Of a stretch of 64,000 nucleotides of DNA, positions 36,265-47,328 are shown piece by piece (position 1 is the first letter of the stretch; every line of letters begins with the position of its first letter). Source of the DNA: Adiantum capillus-veneris (taxonomy: Eukaryota > Streptophyta > Polypodiopsida > Polypodiales > Pteridaceae); the NCBI GenBank assembly GCA_014529385.2, contig CM043942.1:36672469-36736468 (forward strand), read 5' to 3'. Both the position numbers and the translations under genes were made by a program. The notes below the pieces were generated by a model. The model saw only the letters and a list, made by a program, of their open reading frames with translations, was not told where the DNA came from and ran no database searches.

Positions 36265-37780
36265 CACCTTGTGAGGGATTCAGCCCTCTGAGCATTTTTG
36301 ATGATGAATCTTGTGAGGAGTTGTCATTCCCAACATTGTTTTTTGGTCAAAGAAGAAAGTATCATGTGTTGGCGAAGAAAAAATACCAAAAAGTAGCACA
36401 ATGGGAGATTAAAAATGTGGATAGACGATTTGCAAGCAACATTGAAAATTTGTTCTTCAAAACAATGAAAATTATTATTGCGAAGGTGCTTGGATCTATA
36501 TGGGTGCGCTTACGCAAGGGAAAACTTTGTGGCAAGCAATTACAAGCAAAAGATGTTCGAGCTAGCACTAACATAGAGAAGCTTCTTTCATCCGAGCTAG
36601 GGTACCACGACTTCCAATGCTTCGCACTTCAATCAATTACAAGATGAAGCTTAAGCGAAACGTGTTTGCAATGATACGTCAATTGGTCCAGCCGACTTTC
36701 TTTGTTACATTTTTATGTGCTGAGCAAAGATGGGACCCTTTGAAAAAATGTTTGTGTGCATTGAATCCTCATATTAAAGAAACAGATTACCCATACAAAG
36801 CCTCATTCATCCGTGCACTTGTACGTTCTAATCCAGTAACAACAGCGCGATACTATGTCCATAGATTTCAAGCAATAAAAACAGAGTTAAAACGCAACAA
36901 TGCCATCCTTGGTGAGTTGACGGAATATTTTTTTGTGACCAAGTTTCAAAATAGAGGAAGTCAGCATGATCATGGATTGCTTTGGGTGGAACATGCACCT
37001 CTCTTTGGTGTAGCGCCGGATAATGATACAATACATTTTATCGACACACATATTGCTACTGACAAGACTTTGTTGGAAGAGTCTCTTAGAAGCGTGCAAG
37101 CCCACCACCATCGTAAAGCGTGCAAAAAACGTAAAAGCTTTTGCCGGTTCGGTTTCCCACGTCCACCCTCTCGACAAACTATGATTCTATATCCAGTCGC
37201 AGTGGCACAAACGGAAAAAAACACATTGTTAGCCTGCAAAAAGTGCATTGACGATCAATTGCTTGCTTTTGGACATGATTCGAAAGTGTCATACGATGAA
37301 TGGTTGACCTCTTTGGGAATGACTGAAGAAGTGTACATTAAGTCCCTTTCAGTGAGCATCACAGACCCAACACTACTCTTGAAAATACATCCAAAAGACA
37401 TTTACACAAACAATTTCAACAAAGAGTTATGTAGTCTATGGGATGCAAACATTGACATTCAATTTATATTCAATGGCCATGGCGCTGCTGCATATTGCAC
37501 ATCATACATGACTAAAAACGATTCGACCACAAGAAAAACAATCAAGCACATATTGCAAGATTGCAAGAAGACAAGTGTATCAACATTAGATCGATTGAAA
37601 AAAATTGGCGGTGCTTTAATCAATACACAAGAGATGACATCACAACAAGCCACATACATTTCTCTTTCTTTGCCTTTACATAGTGCGAGTAGACAATTCG
37701 TGTTCATCAATGCAGATTTCGAAAGCCAACGCACATTGTTGTTGAAAAGAAGAGCTTCTTTGAATACTTTGAAATCGTGA
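36144..37780 (+). pseudogene. Helentron Rep (HUH endonuclease) region, two frames
   Basis: The first frame (36144-36647) has the Helitron-like N-domain (EGFSPLSIFDDESCEELSFP, then a FFGQ block). The second frame (36617-37780), after a one-base shift near 36615, holds Rep itself: FAMIRQLVQPTFFVTFLCAEQRW, the HUH motif GSQHDHGLLWVE (His117 and His119 of this frame), a CKKRKSFCRFGFP zinc-like block, and the nicking motif YCTSYMTK with Tyr293 and Tyr297. The Y-x3-Y spacing equals that of active Helitron Reps. Rep nicks and joins DNA at the transposon ends in rolling-circle transfer. Catalytic residues are intact, but the junction to helicase (37720-37860) crosses all three frames. Confidence 0.88.
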
Positions 37781-40305
37781 TGATTCTAACATTTTCTTTG
37801 ACGATATTGTCACCAAGTACACACATCGTCCAGACAACCTTGCACACCCGCAAGTCTAAGAACCCTCGAGTCATACGATATGCTAACTTCATTCAGGAGA
37901 AGGATGCAGAGAGGCATTTCCATGAGCTTTGCTTATTGTTCCTTCCATTTACGGGCGATGAGAAAACCTTTGAGACAAGTTTTGATTGTTGGAAAGACAA
38001 ATTTATCACAAACTATGCAGTTATAGATGACTATCGTCAAAAATATTGTAAGCTAGAACTTCGTGCAGCAACCTCAAACACACTTTCAATCCCCTCATCC
38101 TCAAGATCTAAGCCTGGCGAGTCATACAAATATGAGTTGGCACTTGATATTCAACCAAGCAAGCCCACTACAAGATCCTTACCAACATTTCAAAAATTGG
38201 CATTGTGCAACGAGGAGTATCACTCACTTGTGTCCAAGTTGAACATCGAACAACGTTCCCTTTTTGACGACATTATGATTAGAAAGCGCTTGCAACCAAC
38301 TCAACCAATCCATCTCTTTTTGGCTGGTGGTGTAGGCACGGGAAAAACTTTCACTTTGCAAACAATCGTGCAAGGCTTGATTCGTCACTACAATGCCTCG
38401 CTTGAATTAGATGTACACCTTCCCTCAACATTGCTAATGGCATATACAGGAAAAGCAGCTTTCAACCTCGGAGGAACAACGATTCACTCAGCATTGCGTT
38501 TGCCCCTTGTCTTCCAACCAAATGTTTCTCTTTCTTCTGAGAGCCTTGCCGAGCTCTCGCAACTGTATAGAAACCTCAAGCTTGTTGTGTTTGATGAGGC
38601 ATCTTTGATTGGGAATAGACTCTTGGGTATCATAGACACAAGGCTGCGATCAATTAAGCACAATCACACAGAGCCATTCGGTGGTCTAGATGTCATCTTC
38701 TGCTGTGACCTGTGTCAGGCAAGCCCAGTTCGAGATCATTGGATATTTAGCGAGCCACAGGATTCTCTGCAAGTGCTCTCGCCTTCATTCTGGCTTATCC
38801 ATATAAAATGCCACGAGCTCACAAAAACAATGCGTCAATTAGATAATGACTTCATTGCCATTCTCAATAGAATACGCAAAGGAAAACACACAGCCGAGGA
38901 TTTGTTGCTCTTGAATACCAACCATACCAACAAGGTCTTTAACAAATTGACAACACCCCATTTATACTTCACCAACAACTTGAAAGACTCACATAATCGA
39001 CTTGTTTTTGAGGAGTTGACTACTCACGCATACATAATCCATGCGAGAGACAAGAACCATAAAACTTGCTCAAAAAACCTAGTTGTTCCAAACAACCCAC
39101 AAAACACAACAAGCTTGTCCTCAACCTTGGAGCTCAAAGCAGGAATGATTGTCGAGCTTTGTGGTGGCAATATTGATATTTCCGACGGTCTTGTGAATGG
39201 CGCAGATGGAATTCTGAAGCTTGTGGACAGTAAACCTAGCTACCCTATTGCATGGATAGAGTTTTTTGATTCCTCAACAGGCTGCAGACAGCGACATGTG
39301 AACCAACACCTTAATATGATTCCCATTAGCCCTCAATGGACACCAATTTTTCAAACAACAAAAGAATTTCAAGTTGGTAAAAATGCATTGAACAGTGTCT
39401 CTCGAACTCAATTTCCAATACAAGCAGCGAATGCACGCACTATCCATAGGTCACAAGGCTTGACAATGAGCATAGTAGCCTTTGATCCAACATCAATAAA
39501 CTCACATGGATTGGTTTACACAGCTCTTTCACGCATTAAAGATCCATCAAACCTCCACATTCTCAATCCAATTCATCCAGCTCAAATCAAAGTCGACAAA
39601 ATTGTGCTTGATGAGCTTGACCGCCTCAACAATGATGCCAAATGGCAGTATTTGACAAAATTTCCATTCGCATATAAACACACACATCATATCATTCAAT
39701 CATTGAACATCGTTTCTAGTCACAAATATCTCAAACATATCAAAGAGGATTTGAATTTTGCAAGTTCTAACATTCTATGCCTCCAAGAAACAAAGAAAAA
39801 AAATTCTTTCAACGATCTTGCACCAAAGTTTCATCATGTCCATCACCACAGCAAAATAGGTGTTTCAATCTACTACAAGCCTAACATCAAGCTCCACTCT
39901 ACAAAAACATTCCTAGCTCCAGGAATAGAAATAATTCAAGTTATATTAGCCATCCATGAACACCTTGATTGGGAAATCATATGCATCTACAAATCACCAA
40001 ACACATCTTCGACCGCGTTGGTCACACAACTCTATACCTTGCTGCAACAATCTCATTCTACACGAATGAGTGTCATCATGGGAGACTTCAATGTAGACAA
40101 TGAGCCCACAAACAATCAATATCGTTACTTGGAGGAAAAGCTCCAAGCACACGGCTACACACAACAAATTCATGATGTGACCACTGTGTACAACTCAAAG
40201 CTCGATCATGTTTGGATTAAAAATCCCCCTGCATCATTCATTACAGGCACACGGTTTTGCTTCTGGTCCGATCATTCATCCACACATCTAATCATTCCTA
40301 AATGA
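37777..40305 (+). CDS. Helentron helicase fused to EEP endonuclease (842 codons, open)
   Basis: An open frame that begins inside the protein; real Helitron homology starts near residue 26 (KNPRVIRYANF). It holds a Pif1/RecD-type SF1 helicase: Walker A GGVGTGKT at residues 184-191, Walker B VFDEAS near 270, then MRQLDNDF, and the late motifs ARTIHRSQGLT and YTALSRI. Motif III, usually GDFxQLPPV, reads CDLCQASPV and may be weakened. Residues about 640-842 form an exonuclease-endonuclease-phosphatase fold with LQETK (669-673), MGDFNVD (768-774), LDHVW and WSDHSS (about 829-834): all catalytic stations of an AP-endonuclease-like nuclease. A C-terminal nuclease of this type marks Helentrons and is absent from canonical Helitrons. 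The first 25 codons are probably not used. Confidence 0.9.
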   Translation: MMILTFSLTILSPSTHIVQTTLHTRKSKNPRVIRYANFIQEKDAERHFHELCLLFLPFTGDEKTFETSFDCWKDKFITNYAVIDDYRQKYCKLELRAATSNTLSIPSSSRSKPGESYKYELALDIQPSKPTTRSLPTFQKLALCNEEYHSLVSKLNIEQRSLFDDIMIRKRLQPTQPIHLFLAGGVGTGKTFTLQTIVQGLIRHYNASLELDVHLPSTLLMAYTGKAAFNLGGTTIHSALRLPLVFQPNVSLSSESLAELSQLYRNLKLVVFDEASLIGNRLLGIIDTRLRSIKHNHTEPFGGLDVIFCCDLCQASPVRDHWIFSEPQDSLQVLSPSFWLIHIKCHELTKTMRQLDNDFIAILNRIRKGKHTAEDLLLLNTNHTNKVFNKLTTPHLYFTNNLKDSHNRLVFEELTTHAYIIHARDKNHKTCSKNLVVPNNPQNTTSLSSTLELKAGMIVELCGGNIDISDGLVNGADGILKLVDSKPSYPIAWIEFFDSSTGCRQRHVNQHLNMIPISPQWTPIFQTTKEFQVGKNALNSVSRTQFPIQAANARTIHRSQGLTMSIVAFDPTSINSHGLVYTALSRIKDPSNLHILNPIHPAQIKVDKIVLDELDRLNNDAKWQYLTKFPFAYKHTHHIIQSLNIVSSHKYLKHIKEDLNFASSNILCLQETKKKNSFNDLAPKFHHVHHHSKIGVSIYYKPNIKLHSTKTFLAPGIEIIQVILAIHEHLDWEIICIYKSPNTSSTALVTQLYTLLQQSHSTRMSVIMGDFNVDNEPTNNQYRYLEEKLQAHGYTQQIHDVTTVYNSKLDHVWIKNPPASFITGTRFCFWSDHSSTHLIIPK

Positions 40306-40593
40306 TTCTTATACCTCCCTCGCTCGCTCCCTCCCTCCCTTTTTCCCGTCATCTCTCCCTTCCCTCATCCTCTCCACAAAAACAAACCATATTTACATAT
40401 TCTATGCCTACCTTTATCCTCAAAGGACGAAATTTTGCTACCCTTCAGCCCTTCATTGAGGCCGACATTTTGTAATGTAATTTGCTAATCACTTTCTCAA
40501 TCAATGTGACTTTCGTCCTTACACATTTGTGTTTCCCTTCCATGTTCTTAATTTGTTTCATCTATTGGCAGGCCTTGTGATTTTAACACTTGT
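40306..40593 (+). other. Helentron 3' end
   Basis: Begins with a CT-rich CTCCCTCGCTCGCTCCCTCC block, then AT-rich sequence. It has a small palindrome ACACATTTGTGT near 40523-40534 and TTGGCAGGCC near 40565-40574, and ends at ACACTTGT before the LTR resumes at TTTGTACAC. It shows no CTRR-type end, in agreement with a Helentron rather than a canonical Helitron. Confidence 0.6.
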
Positions 40594-40989
40594 TTGTACA
40601 CACACAAAGCATCCAAATTTTCTAAGCTTTGACCATTGAACACAAACTTTGATTTTTGGAACCTTAGCATTTTGGAAGTCTTAATGGGTTGCATCCAAAT
40701 TTTCTAAGCTTTGACCATTGAACACAAACTTTGATTTTTGGAACCTTAGCATTTTGGAAGTCTTAATGGGTTGAACCTTAAGGTCTTTAAAGCCCACTGT
40801 TGCACATTGCTCTTTAACATATGGCCCCCCTTAGGATCCCTATTTTCCCTCCTTTGGATCCCTACTGTGGCTGGTATGCCAGCTTAACCAATATTCTAGC
40901 CTTTTCTCCCCTGGTACTTCCCCATATTAAATGATCAGTTTAACATGAGAAAATCATTTAGGAGAATTAGATATTAGCTATTAATGACA
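40594..40989 (-). repeat. Gypsy 5' LTR, right part, with an 82-base internal duplication
   Basis: Continues the LTR from GTACACACAC (sister at about 15543-15871) to the terminal ATGACA. An 82-base unit starting GCATCCAAATTTTC is present twice in tandem (40609-40690 and 40691-40772); the sister LTR has it once. Confidence 0.88.
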
Positions 40990-41078
40990 AAGCATGAGCT
41001 TTGAGCTCTGCCATAGTTGTTGAGCTCTGTCGCTTCCGAGTCGATCGTCCGAGAGCGATCTCACGTGCGGTTCCCGTC

Positions 41079-41306
41079 GAAGCTCTGATACCACTTATGA
41101 GTGCACATGTGCACGGATGCGTGCGTGCGGGGAAGGGGGAAGAGCACAAGCCGGTGTGGGTGGAGCAACCCTAGGAACTAATGATGAGGAGCTTCTTATT
41201 CTCATATGTAATGAAAAATAAGGGTATGTACACACGTGGGCGGGCGATTGGGGACACCAGACGTCCGGCCCTGGGCACAAAACATAGCGCCTTTACCCCT
41301 ACAACA
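41079..41306 (-). mobile_element. Primer binding site and LTR of an old copia-type element
   Basis: On the minus strand TGGTATCAGAGCTTC (41079-41093) is a classical initiator-tRNA-Met primer site. Four bases away lies a segment that on the plus strand runs TGAGTGCACATG (41098) to CCCTACAACA (41306), which would be a short 5' LTR of 209 bases. The gypsy element sits just inside this element (40990). Its body may be the copia gag-protease relic at 10640-11720. No matching left LTR was found. Confidence 0.45.
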
Positions 41307-41419
41307 AGCTAGTTGGGGGTGCTTGCTTAGTTCATAAATTAGCACTTTCACCTTCTTTGAGAAGAAATACACAAGGTTCTCTGATCCAAGCGACTACCTA
41401 CATTGAGCACATTAAGGAA

Positions 41420-42790
41420 ATAAAGTTTGCAATTGGGAAGATTTTCTCTAGTTGCATCCATTGAAAAGTACTTAAACCTTCCTTAGGTGGCCCTTGCTAG
41501 GCTTATCCTCCTATAAGCGCATTCCAAATAATTTCGTTTGAGATAAGAGCCTCCTCTTACGTCCGCTAAAATTGATAAAAGCTTTGTTGGCAAGCCCTTT
41601 TTGTGCACTGCATCTAGAGAGAAACCCTTGTTCCAAATTTATTGAAAATGGCATAGAGCTTCTTGATCTACCCTTGTTGACCATATTCTAGAAATCAATG
41701 CAATCAAAAATACTCTATTGCACATAGAAAGTGCGTCAAAAAAAGAAGTGCTTTTAGAGAGAATTTCAATGTTATGCAATGTTATGTGATTGCATCTATG
41801 GAGATGGACTCCTATTGAATCCACTTAAAATAAACGAGAGCTTTGTTCTACATCCTTGGCAATTGATGGGCTTATCCTCCTTTATGTGTGTTCCTAGAGG
41901 GTGCAACTAGAGAGAATCCCTCACTTCACATTTTCTACTTTGTAAATCTATTGGGTTGGGCATATGTACTATGATCAATCCAAATCCCAAGAGATTACAA
42001 TACGCAAAAGGTGAAACACATTTGGCATTTATGTCGACCATGTTTCATCAATTGGTATATTGTATGTTTGTCAAAGATCTTTACACATCCATAGAGATTA
42101 GCCATCCCATTGTTGTATCCTTTGTTTTTCTATGCATGTCATAATTTTACCTCATCTCATTAGAATGTGTTATAACAATAATCCACTTAGACCATTGACA
42201 AAGTGGTTGCATCTAGGGAGATGCCCTTCTTTTCCATCCATTGAAAACAACCTAGAGCTTCCTTGGCCAAAGCATATGGTTTCCACGATGCATGTAAGTG
42301 CTTTTAAGGGATGATATCCGTTCATTGAAAATAGCCCATATATTTTTTGATATGCCCTTGCTAGGCATATCCTTCTATAAGTGCATTCCACAAAAAAAAT
42401 AAAATTCAAGAGAAATGCCCTCCTCTGACTTCCATTGAAACAACCTACAACATTCCAAGAGACCACAACTAGAAAGAATCCCACACACTAATTTTTTTCC
42501 AAAATGACCCAAAGCTTCCTTTGGAAAAGTTTTGCCAATAAGATTTAAAAACCTCCAAGGACATTTCTCAGACATGTTGGCCAAAGTTTCACTAAGGAAC
42601 ATGTATCTTTATCGAAATCCCTGTACACACAAAGAGATTAACTATGCAAGTGTATAGTTCTTCATTTAGTGCAATGAACATTTTTCCTTCATGTTAGAAA
42701 AATAAATTTGACCCTCATCCACCGGACCCAAGTGTCTACATGAATTGAGCACTTAAATGAAGTGATTACATCTTTGGAGGTGCTTTCCCC
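41420..42790. repeat. Family of diverged repeats of 150-200 bases
   Basis: The words TTGCATCTAGGGAGATGCCC, CATTGAAAA, TAGAGCTTCCTTGG and CCCTTGCTAGGCTTATCC..TATAAGTGCATTCC recur in similar order at about 41447, 41607, 41789, 42206, 42310 and 42766. The copies are strongly diverged and none is coding. The origin is unknown. Confidence 0.55.
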
Positions 42791-42841
42791 CTCTTGTTGC
42801 ATCTCTTCATAGAGTTCAAAGCATCCTTGACTGGTATATGA

Positions 42842-43255
42842 TTGAACCTCAAAGATTCTATGGCTATTGAAGAAAAATGTCATGCTATGTGGATGTGGGA
42901 TCCAAAAAAGCAAGAATGGGCCTTGGTGTCGAAGCTATGTTGTGGAGAGCTCCTTCAAGACAAACTTCAGGAGAGTAGTTGCATTGGGGTATCCCATGTA
43001 TATGATGTAGCAAGTTTGGATGAGAGAATGTTGCTAAAGGAGATAATATGTACCATGAAAGTACTTACAAGACATGGATTCCATGGCAGTATTCAACGAG
43101 TGCAAAGAAAAGGCTTCTCTTTAAATGTGGCCACCTATGATTGTATTTAGAAAGCATGTGGCATAATTCAAGCTTTCACCAAACTCATTATGGGATCTGT
43201 AGTCAAAGGCTATTGGAAGACAACCTCATGCATTGTGGAGTTGTGGTTGACAGGT
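42842..43255 (+). pseudogene. Possible PPR gene relic
   Basis: A 102-codon frame ends in KVLTRHGFHGSIQRVQRKGFSLN followed by VATYDCI, a stop and KACG. This recalls a PPR pattern (...Q..G..PN..TY..ILKACG). The match is short and by eye; the N-terminal part is not recognised. Confidence 0.3.
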
Positions 43256-43299
43256 ATGCCAAGGGTTTTTTGCTTTGCCAATGCACCTAGAAAACAAAC

Positions 43300-43560
43300 A
43301 ATATTCATACAAAATGTGGGAGCAAAAGTCTCTTCATAGTCAATGCCTTTTTTCTATGCATAACCTTTTGCAACAAGTATAGCCTTGTAGTAATCAATCT
43401 CATCATCTAGCTTGCGTTTCAATAGTAAGCTCACTTTGTACCCATGGCCCTTTTGCCAAGAGGAAAATCATATAAAGTCCATGTTTCATTTCTATAAGTG
43501 CATCATATTTTGATTGCACTGCATCCATCCAATTTTTTAACTTTTGTGCTCAATCAAATG
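43300..43560 (-). pseudogene. Decayed copia reverse transcriptase N-terminus
   Basis: The minus strand gives, across frames, WMDAVQSKYDALIEMK, then a weak KRAMGTK word, then YYKAILVAKGYA and GIDYEETFAP. This is the copia RT opening seen intact in copia B at about 22230-22470. Upstream of it (43560-43850) is probably the integrase-RT linker, with nothing diagnostic. Confidence 0.7.
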
Positions 43561-44042
43561 AAAGAAGTTCATCTTCATCACATAAACTAGAAACAGCCAA
43601 AGCATTACAATTTGATGCATACATTTTATGGCAAGAACCTAAACAAGTACAACTAGACATAGTTGTATCCAGTTTACTATCACGCAAAGTATGCACCTAT
43701 CATTTTGGCATACACGTAGAGAAAGATAAATTAGCCCTAGAGTGATGGGCATAAACACAATGCATGAGTTTAGAAAATCCTCCTAGTGAGGGAAAATGTG
43801 CCTTGACAGCCCTGAGCATTTTCTTGCCTAATTTGTGTGCATTCTAAACTGATATGCATCAAAAAAATTACATACCATAGACTCCAAGCTTGTGCTAATG
43901 TGTTACAGTCTTCTTACTTTTGATCACTACCAGCATATGTAAATTTGTACGCCCAATAATTTTCTGTCAAATATCTACCACAACTCTTTTACTAAATGCA
44001 AGCATTGTAGCTTTCATATCTAGCATGTTCAATCAAAGTAAA

Positions 44043-44335
44043 CATCTGACCAAATATTTTTATTTTACAAATGCCTACACTTGGTTGAGGTCTTCAACAA
44101 AACAATCATCATGATTAAACTCGAACTAAACATCTACCAAATATTTTTATTTTACAAATGCCTACACTTGGTTAAGGTCTTCAATAAAATAATCAGCATG
44201 ATTAATCATCATATTTAATTCGATGTTTAATCATCATGATTAAACATTGAACTAAACATCTAACCACATATTTTTAATTTACAAATACCTACACTTGGTT
44301 AAGGTCTTCAATAAAATAATCAGCATGATTAAATT
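44043..44335. repeat. Three tandem copies of an AT-rich unit
   Basis: The unit CATCTNACCAAATATTTTTA...CTACACTTGGTTAAGGTCTTC...ATGATTAA starts at 44043, 44131 and 44258; the third interval carries an extra ATGATTAAACAT-type palindromic insertion. No coding potential. Confidence 0.85.
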
Positions 44336-44339
44336 GCAC

Positions 44340-45580
44340 CTACAAACTTTATCCTCTCGAAGAAATTGTAAAGTCTTCGTATGCACATCGCATGTATCTA
44401 ATAAATGGTGATAAAGGGGTAACTTTTTCAACATGAGCTCTAGGATCAATTGTGTCATGACACCTATACGGAGTGGGTCTCTCAAGGGATTAGTCATGGC
44501 CCTAAGAGTGTAGATAATTCTGAACTCTCGTAGTCCAGAGGAAACTAGTGACAAAAGCGTTTGCCTTCAGTTTCTGGGTGCATAGTCTTGGTCGTTCTTC
44601 TTGTATACTTTTTTGGTGTATGAGGGGAGCGGCCGAGCGTGCCCTACCCGACTCCGAAAACAAAAAAACACCTATACGAAAAGATTCTATTCTTTGATCA
44701 CGTAGTTTTATATACTTACTCTTGTAGAAACATGTCAATCCTTCTAGGAGTCTCTTCTCGTCTTGCCTATAGATGCACCTCTTGCATGTCTATTGTTGTT
44801 TTAGTTTATTGTCTACATTTATCTATGAAGTGATAAAGTTCACTTCAAGAAACCCATGTGTCTCTTCATAACCTCCAAGTTTTCGTCTACCCTAATCTAG
44901 GTAGTGGTGTCATTCTCTTATGTCGGCTCATTTGCCACTTGATAACATTAAGTGCATTCTTACTTGTACCTCATCTTCTTTTGTCTTTGTTGCAACAACC
45001 TTGATAACGGTTTCAATTGACACAACATATCTATTAATTTTAGAAATCATATAGATAACATGAAAATGATCAATGATGAATTATAGCACACCAAGCATCA
45101 TAAGGAATTACATACGATAGTGCTTTGTGGGACACCTTTTTTGCATGTGGAAAATAATGCACATAGTAAGATCAAGATCAAGGACATGGTAACAATATTT
45201 TTCACCCTCCAAGTTGTGTTTTTTGCAAGCTTAGCATGCTAATACACGGTAGCACGCCCGAAATTTTGTTGCAATCCGAGCTCGTTTCCTCATTTAAATG
45301 GAAAATTTAGTTAATAGGCAGTGTAGTCAAGAAATTTTGCATGTTGATCTTGTATTAATGTCATTGTTTGTTAGCCTTCTAGATATTGTTGATAGACTAT
45401 TTCGTCATGCCTAAAAGATATGTAGTCTCCATGCCCAACCGGGTCAACTCCCCATGTATTGACATTTGTATTGTAAGGGCAAGGGGGCTCGGGAAGGAGA
45501 CCATATGGCATAATGGCAAGGGGCCTTAGTAACAAGGGCTAGATAAGAAATGGATAGAGATTCTTATTCCATAACCAGCT
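44340..45580. other. No recognisable gene
   Basis: AT-rich sequence with short open frames only. The last part (from about 45420) probably belongs to the LTR that ends at 45587. Confidence 0.4.
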
Positions 45581-45588
45581 CCTCACAT

Positions 45589-45600
45589 TGGTATCACAGC
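45589..45600 (+). other. Primer binding site of a plus-strand LTR element
   Basis: TGGTATCACAGC follows CCTCACA (end of a putative LTR at 45587), one base off the TGGTATCAGAGC site used by the other elements. The downstream start of a Gag-like frame (45850-46056) has no recognised domain and is cut off near 46030, so the element is a fragment. Confidence 0.5.
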
Positions 45601-46089
45601 TCAAGTGATATTGCGGGAGAAGAGTCATGGACAAGAGTTCTCAAAGAAGAGAAAAAGGATATGCAATGCATACACACTCCTTTTACATGTGAAAGGGGTG
45701 TTTGAGCAGGAAATTTGGAAAGCTAGTGATCAAGGGTGTGTTGATCAGCATGATTTCAATCAAATGTAGCTTAGACAAAGCATATAGATCATAATTTTAC
45801 ACAACTTAGTGTTAATGTTTGTGTATTAACAACATGTCTTGATCAATTCATGAATAATATGGCATCACATAGTGCAATAGCACCACCTCTAGTCATTGGT
45901 ACTCAAGGAGTTCCTGCTTCTATTGGTGATCAAGGGGCTCAAGGAGTTTTGTCCATTGTTGATGCAATACATGATATCATACCTCGGTCTCCTTCCATGG
46001 ATGTTGGTGATGCCGGGTTGTCCGCACCGCACTCTAGCCTGCGGCCGCAGAGATGAGGTTCTAGGGAACGAATGGCGGACACTGTTTTT

Positions 46090-46320
46090 TTCAAAAAAAA
46101 AAGTCGCCCTCTCTTTAATCATGATCTGTACTCTCTCTCTTATTCCCCCCTTTTTCTTCTTTACCCCACACACCCCTCTCTCTCCTTCCCCTTGTTTTCT
46201 TTCCACCAGCGGGCTGAGCCCGACCACCCCCCATTTTTCCATCTTTCCTCTCTCTCTATGGCCTCTTTCCCTTCCCCCTTCTTTCTTTTTTCCTTCCTCT
46301 CCCTCGTTGTCTCTTACAGT
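46090..46320. repeat. Polypyrimidine-rich tract
   Basis: About 230 bases of C and T with few purines, including CTCTCTC, CCCCCC and TTTCTTCC runs. Open frames on both strands here are compositional. Confidence 0.8.
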
Positions 46321-46376
46321 GTGTGAACAACCCATAAGGGGAGCCTTATAATAAATCCTTTTTTATATATATATAC

Positions 46377-47328
46377 TGTTGGAGGTTCGCCATAGCATAG
46401 GCAATCTCCCACAAAATCTATCAATCCGGAGAGAGAGAGAGAGAGAGCATGACCCAGCTAGGGCTTGGAGGCATCACACAGAATGTGCGAGAGCGTCATC
46501 GGATGCAAAGATTGAGAGGATTCAAGAGCGTGCATCCTCCAATACAAATAGAAATCATCCCAAATCAACTAATGCTAATCGCACATCAAGCATCAATACA
46601 AGCAATCATCTACACACATCAAGCAACGAAGTGAAACACACTAATCTTGGAGTCTCTCAAGCACAACTCTAATTACATGAATTGACGATTAAGCACACAA
46701 GATCTCATTCAAGTCGGCCACCCCAACCATGCCAATCATGGTGTCCAAATCAAGTCACACATAATCAAATTAAGCTCAAGGCTTCTTAAACCTACACACA
46801 CACAAGCACACCAGACAACTCTAATCCCTCAATAATGAGTACGCCCACTCCGCTTAATCGAGAGAGTTAGATAAGAACTCCACTAATTGGAGTAGCTTAG
46901 CATAAGTAAGAGTTAGATTAGAGAAGATCAACACTTCAAAACAATGAAGGAAAGTAGAGAAACATGATTGACAACATAATGAAGACTAGATTAATTAAGA
47001 GAGGATTACACTAATTATATGTGATTAGCACTAGCCTTCTAAGCATGGGCATTAAGCTCAAAGGTTAAGCCATCAAGAGCTACTCTAGGGAGAGAGTTAT
47101 CAAAAGGACCACTCTAGAATGACCTCTCATTAAGCATAGGGCTCTTTTATAGCTTTGGGCCTCAAACCCTTCAACTGTGGGATAAAGTGAGCTCTCTAGC
47201 CTAAACTCATATAACTTTGGAACTCTTAAATGAGCCCAAGCCCTATACAATGAAAAGTAAATATTGTGCAATATGGCACATCCACAGCTTGGTGCATACT
47301 ATGGTGTAGCCGTTAGCCGCTGCTAACA
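46377..47328 (-). mobile_element. Candidate LTR (952 bases) with adjacent polypurine tract
   Basis: The plus strand runs from TGTTGGAGG (46377) to GCTGCTAACA (47328), so the ends are TGTT...AACA. It is followed by CTCCCCCCTTCC, the complement of a polypurine tract (GGAAGGGGGGAG), the same arrangement as copia A. It would therefore be the 3' LTR of a minus-strand element whose body starts at 47329. No partner LTR or pol was recognised to the right. Confidence 0.4.

Noticed and set aside
39690-40305. EEP domain as part of a separate non-LTR (LINE) retrotransposon
   Set aside because: It is in the same uninterrupted frame as the helicase, no LINE reverse transcriptase follows, and the element ends 290 bases later at the LTR junction.
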